NCBI GenBank assembly: GCA_034521835.1
Contig: JAXHMA010000001.1
Location: 248,001 to 312,000 of the forward strand
Reading direction: 5' to 3'
Length of the DNA stretch: 64,000 bases
DNA from: JAMQKA01 sp034521835
Lineage (GTDB): Bacteria; Bacteroidota; Rhodothermia; Balneolales; Balneolaceae
Every line of letters starts with the position of its first letter. Within the stretch, counting starts at the first letter, position 1. Below, one piece after another: positions 20,515 through 31,061 of the stretch. The notes below the pieces were generated by a model. It saw only the letters and a list, made by a program, of their open reading frames with translations. It was not told where the DNA came from and ran no database searches. Position numbers and translations under genes: made by a program.

Positions 20515-20897
20515 TTAATCTTGATGCTGGAAGTGTTTCTCAATAGAATTTTTCAGATCTATCAAATTCGATCGGTTTACTTGAGGTACGCGAGATAATT
20601 GGTTTCTTTGGCGCGTTCTATATGATGGAGATCAGAATTTCCGGTAATATAGATAACCGGAACATCAGAAAACTCACGGATTTTATGCATGGCTTCGATG
20701 CCATCAATTTCACCCTCCAGGGAAATATCCATAATAATGAGATCCGGATCTATTTTCTTGGCTGCCTCAATAGCTGTTTTACCATACACTAGTTCGCCTT
20801 CGGTTTGGAAGCCAAGTCGTTCGAGATAACTTTCATACAAAAGGTTAATAATAAGGTCATCTTCAACAATGAGAACCGTTCTCTGTTTATTTCCCAT
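20515..20897 (-). CDS. stand-alone CheY-like receiver domain protein (one frameshift)
   Basis: About 127 residues. Starts MGNKQRTVLIVEDD, phosphoacceptor Asp in IIMDISLEG, and the IYITGNSD stretch where Thr/Ser switches usually sit. The C-terminus is out of frame from about 20580; continuing in the next frame gives NLIDLKNSIEKHFQHQD and a stop at 20515-20517. No output domain is present. Receivers with the DISL-G-IDGIEA pattern are often fed by PAS-rich histidine kinases in this phylum, but no kinase is adjacent. Confidence 0.8.
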
Positions 20898-21441
20898 ACA
20901 GAAATTAAATGAATTTACAATTCGGTTGATAAGATAGTAAGAAGAATATTTTAATCAATTCTTATTTACAGCCAAACGCCGTTTAAGATTACATGGAACG
21001 GGTTCCTAATAATCACTCCTACCGTGTATCAGCACGCCAACAAATAGCACATGTCTGCCCACTTGGTCAATAGCTCATTACCGCAAAAGATAATGGCTCA
21101 ATTTAATCAATTTAAAAGGAATACAATCGCTGGGACTATCTCTTTTTACGGAGAATCAAATGTTTCCAAACATACATACAAATCCTGTAAATAAAGAATG
21201 GCTAGAACGGGTAAACGTTGTCTAAATTACCACTAAGCATATCCCAGAAGAAAGGCTTGAAGTTTCACTATGTTTATAATCATGATAATGTTTTTTTGCT
21301 ATTAAAGATCTACTTTGGTGAAGTAGTTTATAGGTGAGTTCTTTTTGTTAACACCTTATTATATTGCTTGTAATGCGGTATTAGACGATAGCCGCACGGT
21401 AGAGAAATTCAATAAAACATAATGTAAAAAAGGGATCATTA
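20898..21441. other. 544-bp stretch without a convincing gene
   Basis: AT-rich. The longest start-to-stop frame I noticed is 21 codons from 21161 (MFPNIHTNPVNKEW). I see no tRNA, no clear terminator and no repeat. It separates the divergent receiver and ThuA genes and probably holds both promoters. Confidence 0.5.
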
Positions 21442-22332
21442 ATGAGTAGCATGCGTTCAACTGTAGGCATCATGCTAATCGTAGCGGGATGTTTTATCGT
21501 ACCCGAAGTTACCCACACCCAGCCGCTCCGTACACTCGTTATCACCGGGGCGGCTCCCTATGGGTATCACCCGTGGGAGCGCAACATCGAGCTCATTGAA
21601 CCCCGTCTGAAGGCGTTCGATATCACCACGATTGAATACCACATTGCCCAAGGCCTTGAGGACTGGCGCAAATGGGACGGTAGCTACCGTGATTACGACG
21701 CCATTGTAATCATTTACTACTGGTCCCAGGCTCCTCAAGCGGAACTTGAAAAACTGGATCAATACGTTCGGGAGGGAGGAGCGCTGGTCATCGCCCATTC
21801 CTCGCTGGCTGGCTTTTGGCAACAGGATATCTTTGATACGTGGACAGGTATAGCCTACCGCGAGCGAGATGCTGATTATGGACACGCCCTGTCATTTTCC
21901 GAACTTGGGAAGCGGATAATACGCCCACCCGGGGAAGGGGACGGCTCTGCCCATGCCCCGATTGATACGTTTCAGGTACATACACAAGACCCAGATCACC
22001 CTATCATGAAGGGACTGCCGGCCGTTTGGATGCAGTCGAGCGATGAGTTGTATTATAATCTGCGCGGGCCCAATACCAATCTGCACGTGCTTGCTACCGC
22101 CAAGACTCCGGATGGCAGGTTTGCTCCGCAGGCGTGGGTACGCCATCATGAAAAAGGGCGTATTTTTTGTCTAACACCTGGCCATCACGGGCCAGGCGCA
22201 TCCTCTGTGGGGTTTATAACGCTGCTGGCACGCGGCATCGAATGGGCGGCCAGCGGACATGTAACTACCCCGGTACCTACCAACTTCCCTGGACGTAATC
22301 AGCCCTCAACAGGTCTGCCGGAATTTGAATAA
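21442..22332 (+). CDS. exported ThuA domain protein
   Basis: 296 residues. A signal peptide (about residues 1-27) precedes a class I glutamine amidotransferase-like ThuA fold. Family features are LRTLVITGAAPYGYHPW, the DYDAIVIIYYW strand, the GGALVIAHSSLAGFW turn and the C-terminal CLTPGHHGPGASSVGFITLLARGIEWAA. ThuA proteins are linked to sugar catabolism (trehalose utilisation, and ThuA proteins beside Gfo/Idh/MocA genes), so this may belong functionally with the glycan locus at 53-64 kb. The reaction is not established. ATG codons at 21442 and 21451 are both possible starts. Confidence 0.82.
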   Translation: MSSMRSTVGIMLIVAGCFIVPEVTHTQPLRTLVITGAAPYGYHPWERNIELIEPRLKAFDITTIEYHIAQGLEDWRKWDGSYRDYDAIVIIYYWSQAPQAELEKLDQYVREGGALVIAHSSLAGFWQQDIFDTWTGIAYRERDADYGHALSFSELGKRIIRPPGEGDGSAHAPIDTFQVHTQDPDHPIMKGLPAVWMQSSDELYYNLRGPNTNLHVLATAKTPDGRFAPQAWVRHHEKGRIFCLTPGHHGPGASSVGFITLLARGIEWAASGHVTTPVPTNFPGRNQPSTGLPEFE

Positions 22333-22440
22333 ATGAGCTTTACAGGAAGAAGGTATTCCATATTTGTAGCTGGAGATAAAAAAAGATCATATCTGCCAGC
22401 TAATCCCTGTAAAGGTCTTGTTGAATATATTTATTACTCG

Positions 22441-23766
22441 TTATACATCACTTGCCATTTCGTCAAGAACGGCCAGAGCTTTTTTGCGGCTTTGGCGGGT
22501 ATCGACAACCGCTTTGAGCTTCATCAGCAGGTTGTAGAGGCCAAGATGAACGCGGGTGCTGTAGATGAAATGCTTGGAACCGCGCGGCTCGTTCATGATG
22601 GGCGGCTCTTTGGCAAATTCGTTGATTTTTCTTTTGAATTCCGGATCCCCAAAATCAAAGCGGTCGGTTTTGTAAGGTTCGGCGAAAGCATCTCCGTAAT
22701 TTTTGCAGAACTGGAAGAACCGCTCCTCCATCTCGGGGTCGTCCGGATTTTCACGGATGATATCGAGCTCAAGGAATAGTTTTCGTATCTTTTCTTCATT
22801 GTTGTTTACGTGGATTGGCAACAGGCAGAGATACTTGCGGGAAAATTCCAGCGGAAACTTTTTTACACATCCAAAGTCGATGACTCCAAGGCGCCCGTCA
22901 TCCGCAAACAGGAAATTGCCGGGATGTGTATCGGCGTGAACGGTATCGCGCTGCACTACTTGGTCGTGGAAGAAATCCCACATGAGCTGGCCAAAATGGT
23001 TACGCTGCTCCTGCGAGGGAGAGGTCTTTAAAAACTCTTTCATGTGCTTCCCGTTTATGAACGTCATGGTAAGCACCTTGCGTGTGGATAGCTCCTGAAT
23101 CCATTCCGGCGTCACAATTTGTTTCCCATTGAATCTGCCATGAAAAGCTTCAATCTGTTCCCCTTCATGGATGTAATCGGTCTCCTCCAAAAGGGTGGAT
23201 TCCACCTCGTCAAAATATTCGTCGAGGTTGGCTCCCTTCTTAACGAACCGCTTGATCAATATTTTGGCCATCCCCAGGTCAGATTGAATCGTTTCGCGCA
23301 CATTGGGGTACTGGATTTTAACGGCCACTTCACGCCCGTCTTCCAGTTCTGCCTTGTGCACCTGCCCGATCGAGGCGGCCGCTAGCGCTTCCGTGTCAAA
23401 CGATTTAAAAATCTGTTCAGGATACGCCCCGAGCTCGCGTTTGATGATGGAGCGCACCAGCGCCTTGTTGATCGGGGGCACGCTGTATTGAGCTTCTCCC
23501 ATCACCTCGGTGAACTCTTCCGGCAGCATGCCCTGATCCATGCTCAGCGATTGTGCTATTTTCAGGGCGGTTCCGCGCAGTTTGCTGAATTCATTGAACA
23601 CCTGCCGGGCGTTTTCGGTGTGAAACCGGCTGTTTTCTTCGCGGCTCTCTTTTTTTCCGGCCGCTTTTTTGAGGCGCCGCTTGGCGTAGTTGGTACCCAG
23701 TTTCAGGCCTGTTTTTGCAAATATTTTTCCGCGCTCTAATTTGGATGAAGGAAAATCGTCACTCAT
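22441..23766 (-). CDS. ABC1/UbiB/AarF family atypical kinase
   Basis: 441 residues. Contains the A-rich loop AAASIGQVH (129-137), the VAIK-type Lys in EVAVKIQYP (K150), the catalytic stretch VHADTHPGNFL and metal-binding VIDFG. The KxGQ motif that blocks canonical kinase activity appears here as KIAQ (69-72), with Ala in place of Gly. Homologues support ubiquinone or other isoprenoid-lipid metabolism through an unconventional ATPase activity. No quinone genes are nearby. It overlaps the upstream TetR gene by one base (TAATG), implying translational coupling. Confidence 0.88.
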   Translation of the reverse strand: MSDDFPSSKLERGKIFAKTGLKLGTNYAKRRLKKAAGKKESREENSRFHTENARQVFNEFSKLRGTALKIAQSLSMDQGMLPEEFTEVMGEAQYSVPPINKALVRSIIKRELGAYPEQIFKSFDTEALAAASIGQVHKAELEDGREVAVKIQYPNVRETIQSDLGMAKILIKRFVKKGANLDEYFDEVESTLLEETDYIHEGEQIEAFHGRFNGKQIVTPEWIQELSTRKVLTMTFINGKHMKEFLKTSPSQEQRNHFGQLMWDFFHDQVVQRDTVHADTHPGNFLFADDGRLGVIDFGCVKKFPLEFSRKYLCLLPIHVNNNEEKIRKLFLELDIIRENPDDPEMEERFFQFCKNYGDAFAEPYKTDRFDFGDPEFKRKINEFAKEPPIMNEPRGSKHFIYSTRVHLGLYNLLMKLKAVVDTRQSRKKALAVLDEMASDV

Positions 23767-24470
23767 TAGTCTCGTATTTCAATTTCTGGAAATAGATTCC
23801 GGATGGAGCGGAAGCTGTCGCCGAGTATAGAATTTGTGTTTGTATATAAAAATTTGGCAAGGTCGAACCCTTTGTCAATAGCTGCGTTGTACATAACTTC
23901 TTGGATGAACGCGGTATATTTGTCGGTAAGTTCCATGCTCACCTCTTTGTCTTCGCTTTCATCCCTCAGCCAAAAACGCAGCAAGGCGACATATTTCTTG
24001 CGTATTAGCTTGAAAAAGTATGTGTTTAACAACAAGCCGCTGCTCATGGAGATGCGCGAATCTCGAGTAAAAAACTCATTTAGCAACTGTTCGGTCTGTC
24101 TTTCAAATTCGGTGGTCGTGTAGGAGCAGGCGATCAGTGGCCTGAACGTCTTGCGGGCAAATGCCTCGTGTTCACCAAGCATATCAAAAGTGGTGAAAAT
24201 AAAATTAGATAGTTTCTCGGCCAGCAGGTAGTCATCAAAATCTTCTATATCCTGGAGCATCAACCGGTAGCGGTACACCAGCGACTCATAGTAATACTGG
24301 AGAATAGCCTGTTTGTTCGGGAAATATTCAAAAATATCGGCCACGTTGATCTCCAATTTTGTGGCAACCTGCTTCAGCGTGAACGATTCTCCATGCTCCT
24401 CGTAGATGCCAACCGCCGTGTCAGCAATCGCGAATTTGGTCTGAAATGTTTCGGTATCAAATTCTTTCAT
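23766..24470 (-). CDS. TetR-family transcriptional regulator
   Basis: 234 residues. An N-terminal helix-turn-helix of the TetR type lies at about residues 12-58 (TLKQVATKLEINVADIFEYF, then PNKQAILQYYYESL). The C-terminal ligand domain is helical and unrelated to families I can name. Its stop overlaps the start of the ABC1 kinase gene (TAATG), so both are made from one message. It may control its own operon in response to a lipid or quinone-related ligand, which is inference from context. Confidence 0.85.
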   Translation of the reverse strand: MKEFDTETFQTKFAIADTAVGIYEEHGESFTLKQVATKLEINVADIFEYFPNKQAILQYYYESLVYRYRLMLQDIEDFDDYLLAEKLSNFIFTTFDMLGEHEAFARKTFRPLIACSYTTTEFERQTEQLLNEFFTRDSRISMSSGLLLNTYFFKLIRKKYVALLRFWLRDESEDKEVSMELTDKYTAFIQEVMYNAAIDKGFDLAKFLYTNTNSILGDSFRSIRNLFPEIEIRD

Positions 24471-24832
24471 AGTCTAAACAAATTGATGGATTGTAAATGA
24501 AACCACGCCACAGATCGAATACTCGAGCTCGTCAGTTATCCTGAACGCTTTCTCGGGTGATTATCACTCAAAAAATAGGTGTTGCTGTGTTTTACAATGC
24601 GTTTCGATTTATGTTCACTATAAAAATAGATCTATGCTGTTGGTCTTTAATGCTGTTTTTGCAACAATCTTTCGCGATCAATTAAATCCAATATTTTGCA
24701 AGTCTCCACAGAATTCAAGTATATAAAGCAGTAAAAATATGAGTAAATCGTATGCTTTCTGGGTCCTGTAATGTTCCTAATGTAACGCATCAACAGGCCT
24801 CAAATTTTAAATGACTATAACGAGCAATCTTT
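24471..24832. other. 362-bp intergenic region between divergent tetR and crtZ
   Basis: AT-rich with no open frame longer than a few codons that looks coding and no RNA gene seen. It should contain the promoters of both divergent units. I could not pick out a convincing operator by eye. Confidence 0.5.
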
Positions 24833-25291
24833 ATGGCTGACTTACTGATATTTCTGGGTTTAATTTTGTTGGGATTTTGCGGTATGGAAGTTATCTCCTA
24901 CCTGGTACACCGTTTCCTTTTCCACGGAATGTTGTGGGATATCCACGAATCGCACCACAAGTCCACGCACGGCTGGTTTGAGCTGAACGATTTTTTCTCC
25001 CTTTTCTTTGCTGCCGTATCTGTGGCACTGATGTACTGGGGAGCAGCTGACCCGGTAGGCTCGGTTGCATTTGCGATCGGGACGGGTATTGCTATTTACG
25101 GTGTGCTATATTTCATTATTCACGACCTATTTGCCCATAAACGATTTATGCCGTTTAAAAGTGACAGCAAAATCATGCGTCTTATTCGTCGCGCGCACCA
25201 GCGTCATCATCAGTCAGTTGATAAAAGTGGGCAGGAACCGTACGGCCTGTTCCTGTTCCCTTACGACAAATATGACCAAGGAAACCGATAA
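24833..25291 (+). CDS. crtZ: beta-carotene 3-hydroxylase
   Basis: 152 residues, the usual CrtZ length. It is a membrane di-iron enzyme that hydroxylates the beta-rings of carotene to make zeaxanthin. The histidine clusters are H26/H31 (HRFLFH), H38/H41/H42 (HESHH), H97/H102 (HDLFAH) and H122/H125/H126 (HQRHH), separated by hydrophobic helices. The fatty-acid hydroxylase superfamily shares these boxes, but the spacing and short length point to CrtZ. Other carotenoid genes are not in the window. The cell is therefore probably pigmented. Confidence 0.9.
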   Translation: MADLLIFLGLILLGFCGMEVISYLVHRFLFHGMLWDIHESHHKSTHGWFELNDFFSLFFAAVSVALMYWGAADPVGSVAFAIGTGIAIYGVLYFIIHDLFAHKRFMPFKSDSKIMRLIRRAHQRHHQSVDKSGQEPYGLFLFPYDKYDQGNR

Positions 25292-25317
25292 CCTAAGATC
25301 TAGAAATCACGCTAACT

Positions 25318-26284
25318 ATGGACAGAAAGAAATTTCTCAAAACATCCCTGCTCGGCGCACTGCTGCCAGGGGCCGGGACACAACTCTTTTTCAGGGAAGG
25401 TTTCAGGTGCCGGTGGACCGGTGGTTATTTCTACCTGGGATAACCGGGAAGCGAACCGTGCCGCCTGGAAAGTGCTCTCTAACGGCGGTAGAGCCCTCGA
25501 TGCGGTAGAAGCGGGCGCCCGCGTACCGGAAGCCGATCCAGAAGATCACTCGGTCGGCTATGGCGGCTATCCCGATCGTACGGGCAAAGTGACGCTGGAT
25601 GCCTGCATCATGAATGAGGAGGCCCGTTGCGGTTCGGTAGCCTTTCTGCAGGATGTCATGCACCCGGTTTCCGTGGCCCGCAAAGTCTTGGAGAACTCCC
25701 CGCATGTGATGATGGTGGGTGATGGCGCGCAACAGTTTGCCCTGAAACAAGGATTCGAGAAGCAAAACCTGCTTACCGAGCACGCGCGCATGGTGTGGGA
25801 AAACTGGAAAAAGAATCCTGAATATCCCGTAACGGGCTGGGAAAAATATATCAATCACGATACCATCGGCATCCTGGCGCTTGACCAGCAGGGCAACCTC
25901 TCCGGGGCGTGTACCACCAGCGGTATCGGCATGAAAATGCACGGCCGGGTGGGCGATTCACCGCTGATCGGCGCGGGACTTTTTGTGGATAAGGAGATCG
26001 GCGCGGCTTCGGCTACCGGGGTGGGAGAAGAAGTGATTCGCGTGGCGGGCAGTCACCTGGTGGTGGAGCTGATGCGCCAGGGAGCGTCTCCCACAGAGGC
26101 GTGCCGAAAAGCTGTTGAACGTATTGTGAATAATAATGGCGGTTCAATGGACGGGCAGGTGGGATTTCTGGCGTTAAACAAAAAGGGTGAATATGGTGGG
26201 TATGCCATCCAAACCGGCTACTCCTACGCCGTGCACAGTAGCGAGCAGGAAGAATTAATACGCAGCGATAGCTGGTTCAAGTAA
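25318..26284 (+). CDS. exported glycosylasparaginase (N4-(beta-GlcNAc)-L-asparaginase) (one frameshift)
   Basis: About 320 residues. Ntn-hydrolase that cleaves the GlcNAc-asparagine bond of N-glycans or related beta-aspartyl bonds. The autoproteolysis site and Thr nucleophile lie in NHDTIGILALD. The substrate-binding GRVGDSPLIGAGLFVD and SATGVGEEVIR stretches are family marks. The leader MDRKKFLKTSLLGALLPGAG looks like an export signal lacking the twin Arg. The frame breaks between 25381 and 25405, before SGAGGPVVISTWDN. An activity on glycoprotein remnants would fit the hexosaminidase and fucosidase genes further on. Confidence 0.87.
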
Positions 26285-26322
26285 ATCCCACAGAAAAAGT
26301 GGTACAATTTCCGGGAAAATTG

Positions 26323-26909
26323 CTATTCTTGCAGCTGTTTGAGCACCTGTTCAGCCTGCCACATGTGCCTGCGCTGATGGACCTCGGCAACGGCAAAGCA
26401 CTCAGAGAGCCGCATCTTCACAAATGTAACCAGTGGATTAGCAACTTTGGTTCCGCCCGAATCCACCGACGCTACCTGGGCATCTTTCAGCAGGTCGATA
26501 AAACTATCCTGCAGGTGCACAAAGTCGTTTAACACCAGCTCTTTCTTCAGGTTGGCTTTTGTTTCAGGATAAAATGGTTTTACTGTTTTTACTTTCATTT
26601 TGTACGGTGGGGCAAAGAATTTGATCACTCCTTTCCAGAGTAATCTTGGGGATAAGATTCCTGGGCTGATTTCGGTTCCCGTTCCCTTGAGGCTTGATCA
26701 ATCCCCTTGTATATCTGTTCCATGTATTTGTGACCAAAGGTATTCAGGTGGCTGTAACATTCACCCACGCACCAACTGTCTTCAGCAGGGCGACGAACAA
26801 AAATATCATGACTGAGTGGTTCACAAAAATCTATCGATCGGTCTTTCGCTTCTACAAACTGGTCTATGAACCATTGGTAGGAATAGCGTTGAATTTTTGG
26901 GTCAGCCAT
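26323..26909 (-). CDS. DinB superfamily protein (one frameshift)
   Basis: About 195 residues. Four-helix-bundle DinB/YfiT-like protein with metal-ligand candidates His in ECYSHLNTFGHKY and HQRRHMWQAEQVL, the usual third-His position near the C-terminus. The frame breaks near 26630: adding one A to GGAAAGGAG gives SGKGVIKFFAPPYKMKVKTV. DinB proteins are thiol or metal-dependent enzymes of mostly unknown substrate. It is convergent with the glycosylasparaginase gene. Confidence 0.78.
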
Positions 26910-27090
26910 AGGGTCTTTGTATTGATTCGTTTTTCAGACTCCAGCTGTTAAAACATGCAGCTGGATGGCCAAAATCAAATGTTGCGTATAAAAATTACTT
27001 ATTTAAAGTGACAATATTTATACGCTTTCTTTTGTAAATCCGGTCTAGATCATCCATTTTCTGGATAAAATTTAACCTCATTCAGATGCT

Positions 27091-29842
27091 ATGCGCACAT
27101 TTAACAGCCCCTTTCTCTGTTTCAGTATTGTCCTATTTACAGTCAGTTTTTCGCAAGAAATCATAGCCCAGAATAAGCAGCTGACCTTTGAAGATGTCAT
27201 GAAATTCGAGGATATCAGTGATCCCGTCATGTCGGCCAATGGCACGTGGGTTGCCTACAGCGTTTGGCCCGATCGGGGTGATGGATATGTAAAGATCCGA
27301 CACACCATCGTCGATTCCAGCTACAGTATTGAACGGGGGGATAATCCCCGGATAACATCGAATGGGCGATGGGTGGGCGTTACGGTAAAGCCTCCACTCA
27401 GCGAGCAACTCAAAGCCGATAAGAATAAACCGCAGCCTGGCGCTACCTTTATTACTACCACAACGGGACAAACGATTACGTACGACAGCGTCCAGACTTA
27501 TACATTTTCGAACAATGGAAACTGGGTGGCCCTGCGGCATGCGCACAAGAAAAAAGTTAAGGAAAAGTACGCCAAAAACAGCAATCTCGGTTTCAGCCTG
27601 GTGCTTAAAAACCTTCAGGCAGGGGACAGCTACACGCTCCCTTTTGTGAATGAATTTTCGTTTGACAGCACATCAACCCATTTTGTGTACTCGGTGGTGG
27701 ATACGTCTGGCGCCGACAACGGGCTCTATGTCAGGCATCTTTCTGATGCAGACAGTTCGCAAACAATTATTTCTGAGGAGGATGGGTACTACAATAATTT
27801 GACCTGGAATGACAAGACCGGCAGGTTGGCTTTTACAGCTTCAATCTTGGATGAAAAGTTTGAGCCCGGCGCGGCTTCCCTCCACAGCTGGACAGCAACG
27901 AGTGGCCTTCGCCTATTGCTGGATGACAGCGATGCCCTTGAAAGCTGGACCCTGCGGAGTACCAACAATCTGCGCTGGATCACCGACGGCAAGCGGCTGT
28001 TTTTTGGATTTATACGGGAGGAAATGGTAGACAATGACACGAAACAGGCGGATTCTGTAAGAGATGCAGCAATTTATGACCAGGAGCAGATTCTCAAAAA
28101 GAGAGGCGTGGACGTGTGGCATTGGGATGACCCGCGCATAAAACCGCACGAAAAGGAGACTTGGCAACAACGAAAAAATCAGCTCTACACGGCCGTCTAT
28201 CATTTCGATTCAAAAAAATGGGTGCAACTTGCCGATCGAACCGTCCCGGATATAGAATTTACGCACAGTCAAAACTATGCCCTTGGCAGCTCGAGCATTC
28301 CCTACCTGAAAGAGATGACCTGGGATGGTTTTTTCGATGATTATTACGTGGTAGACATCCAGAATGGAGAGCGGAAGCAGATCGCACGTAAATTACGTTT
28401 TGGTGCAGAAATTTCGCCCAGTGGCAAATATGTGGTATTCTATGAGGATAAAAACTGGCATCTCTATGACATTGAAAACGAATTGTACAGAAATCTTACC
28501 AGATCTATAGACAATCCGTTTTATAATGAGGATCATGATTATCCTTATGCCACTCCAGGTTATGATATCGGAGGCTGGGTGAAAGGAGACCAATCCGTAC
28601 TGATCTACGACAAATATGATATCTGGCAGTTCCCGATAAATGGAGCCGACCCGATCGTACTGACGGACAGGAAGGGTCGTGACCAGCAGCGGATTTTCAG
28701 GATTGCGGATCTGAATCCAAAGAAGTCCTATTTCACCCCGAATGAAACGGTGTTGCTGGAAGCTTATCATGACAAGAAAAAGAATGATGGCTTTTATACT
28801 GCAGATATTGGACAAGTGGGAATAGATCGGAACCTTGAGGAAGACAAAAAATTTACGCTGCTTACCCAGGCTGATAACAGTGATAAAATTCTATATACCA
28901 GAGAAAGCTATACTGAGTATCCGAACCTGTGGGTCTCAAACGGGATCGATTTTGAGCAAACAAAACGGATTTCGCAGTTGCATCTGGATCTGACCCAAAA
29001 GTACAACTGGGGGACAGCTGAGCTTGTTGAATGGAATAGCCTGGACGCGTACCCCGATGCAGGGCATATTGATTAAACCAGGAGATTACGAAGAAGGACA
29101 ATCTTACCCGCTGCTTATCTACTACTACCGGTTTTTTTCACAGCGCCTGTATGATTTTAATGTGCCGCGTACCAATCACCGGCCGGTGTTTGCCCAATAC
29201 GCCAGTGACGGCTATGCTGTCTTTTTGCCCGATATCCGGTTTGAGGTGGGAACACCCGGTTTTGCCGCCACCAAGAGTTTGGTGCCCGGGGTGCAGAAGC
29301 TGGTGGATCAGGGCATCGCAGATCCCGATCGTCTTGGACTGCACGGCCATTCCTGGAGCGGTTACCAGACGGCATTTATCATAACCCAAACCGACATTTT
29401 TGATGCCGCGGTGGCCGGTGCACCAGTCTCCAACATGACGAGCGCATACAGTGGAATTCGCTGGGGCTCAGGCCTGGCACGGCAATTTCAGTATGAGCAG
29501 ACTCAAAGTCGAATAGGCGGGAGTCTCTGGGAATACCCGGAGCGTTATATTGAAAATTCTCCCGTTTTTTATGCAGACCGCATAAACACACCACTGCTTC
29601 TACAGTTTGGCGATGAGGATGGTGCAGTGCCATGGTACCAGGGTATTGAACTCTACCTGGCGATGCGCCGACTCGGCAAAGAGGCGGTTTTTTTGCAATA
29701 TCACGGTGAGCCTCATCACCTGCAGGAGTTTTCCAATAAGCTGGACTACGCAATCAAAATGAAACAGTATTTTGATCACTACCTGAAGGGCGATCCGGCT
29801 GAGAACTGGATCACCGATGGCGTGCCTTATAGAGGAGAATAG
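27091..29842 (+). CDS. secreted S9 prolyl oligopeptidase family peptidase (one frameshift)
   Basis: About 917 residues. A signal peptide (MRTFNSPFLCFSIVLFTVSF) precedes a long beta-propeller-like region and an alpha/beta-hydrolase domain. The catalytic Ser is in GHSWSG (codon 29351-29353), Asp in FGDEDGAVPW and His in YHGEPHHLQ. The frame breaks at 29052-29055, where one C too many separates NSLDAYP from MQGILIKPGDY. The family cleaves oligopeptides in the periplasm or outside the cell. It stands alone on the plus strand and converges with the GH3 gene. Confidence 0.9.
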
Positions 29843-29879
29843 ATTTCAGAAAATGCCAGAAATAAGGCGTCTGAAGCAG

Positions 29880-30995
29880 CTACATGCCAGTTTTTAAATT
29901 GCGTTTAACGTTCATAATACGTTGGTAGGAATCGTCAATCTGTTCCACGGGAATTTCTCCGTTCTCAACAAGGCGTTTTACAATGGATATGGCACGATCG
30001 GTTATATCTTCCTGGAAAACCGAGTTATTGGCGAATACCAGCACATCAATTCCCGCATTAATAGCCTGTTCAAGCGCCGTTTTGAGTCCATATTGTGAGC
30101 GAATCGCGGACATCTGCATATCATCCGAGAAGATAAGGCCTTCGAAATTGAGGCTGTCTCTAGTACGTTGGAGATTATTGGCTCGGATAGCGTGGCCGGG
30201 TAGGTGGAGTCGAGCTTGGCATTAAAGACGTGGGCAGTCATGATAGCCGGGATGGAGTCGTTGGCAATCAGGTTTTCGTAAGGTTGCAGCTCCACAGGTT
30301 CCCAGGTGTCGGTGACATCGGCAATGCCTTTGTGAGAGTCGTTCCAGGCGCTTCCATGTCCCGGAAAATGCTTTAAAACCGGCATGACTCCGGCTTTAAG
30401 GTGTTCCCGAATTACCAACCTAGCGTGTTGTGTAACAAGCTTTGGATCGGCCGAAAAGCTGCGTTCTAGGTGCCCGATCACGGGATTCTCTGGATTAGTG
30501 TTGAGATCTACCACCGGCGCAGAAATTGACATTAATACCCAGGCTGCTGATCAGTTCTGCCTGCTGATGGGCAAAATGTTGGGTAGAGTCCGGATTGTTT
30601 AAAGATCCCAGGTATTGCGCTGAAACCGTCTCAGGAAAGCCAAATTTGGGCTTCAATCTTACCACACGTCCCCCTTCCTGGTCAATCCCGATAAGTAGCA
30701 GAGTCTCCGAAAATGATTGAAGCTGCCCGGTAAGTGTACGCACCTGTTGGGGGGATTCAATATTGCGTTCGGGGCTTTGCCGGGGAACATCATAATCAAA
30801 GAGAATTATGCCCCCGAGGTTGAGTTGCTGAATATCCTCAACAATTGGATCTTCGGCGGTAACTTCCATGCCGCGGAAACCGACCATCAGCATCTGCCCG
30901 ATTTTATCCTCAAGGGTAGGGACGGCCGGATCTGTTTGTGAACATCCTGCCGTCGATAGTAAGAAAAGTGATGCAAAAAGGAACAATATCCGCAT
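29880..30995 (-). CDS. GH3-family glycosidase lipoprotein, beta-N-acetylhexosaminidase-like (two frameshifts)
   Basis: About 370 residues, a single GH3 N-terminal domain as in NagZ. Lipobox STAGC follows MRILFLFASLFLL, so the start is placed at 30995. The NagZ-type loop motif reads KHFPGHG with a later DSHK, and the nucleophile segment reads FSDDMQM. These fit removal of terminal GlcNAc from peptidoglycan fragments or chitin-type sugars. Unlike cytoplasmic NagZ this one is exported and lipid-anchored. Breaks lie near 30523 (before APVVDLNTNPEN) and near 30163 (before DSLNFEGLIFSDD). Confidence 0.87.
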
Positions 30996-31061
30996 GACAT
31001 CTGGATCTGGTTTTAAAAGTATCTGGAAAGGTAACCAGAAGAAGCTATATATCAACCCGAA

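Noticed and set aside
21161..21226. 21-codon frame in the 20.9-21.4 kb gap as a small gene
   Set aside because: Very short, no ribosome-binding site of note, no recognisable motif.
22333..22779. Plus-strand frame after the ThuA gene as an extra coding region
   Set aside because: It overlaps the 3' end of the UbiB gene on the other strand, which has clear kinase motifs. The plus frame is a shadow.
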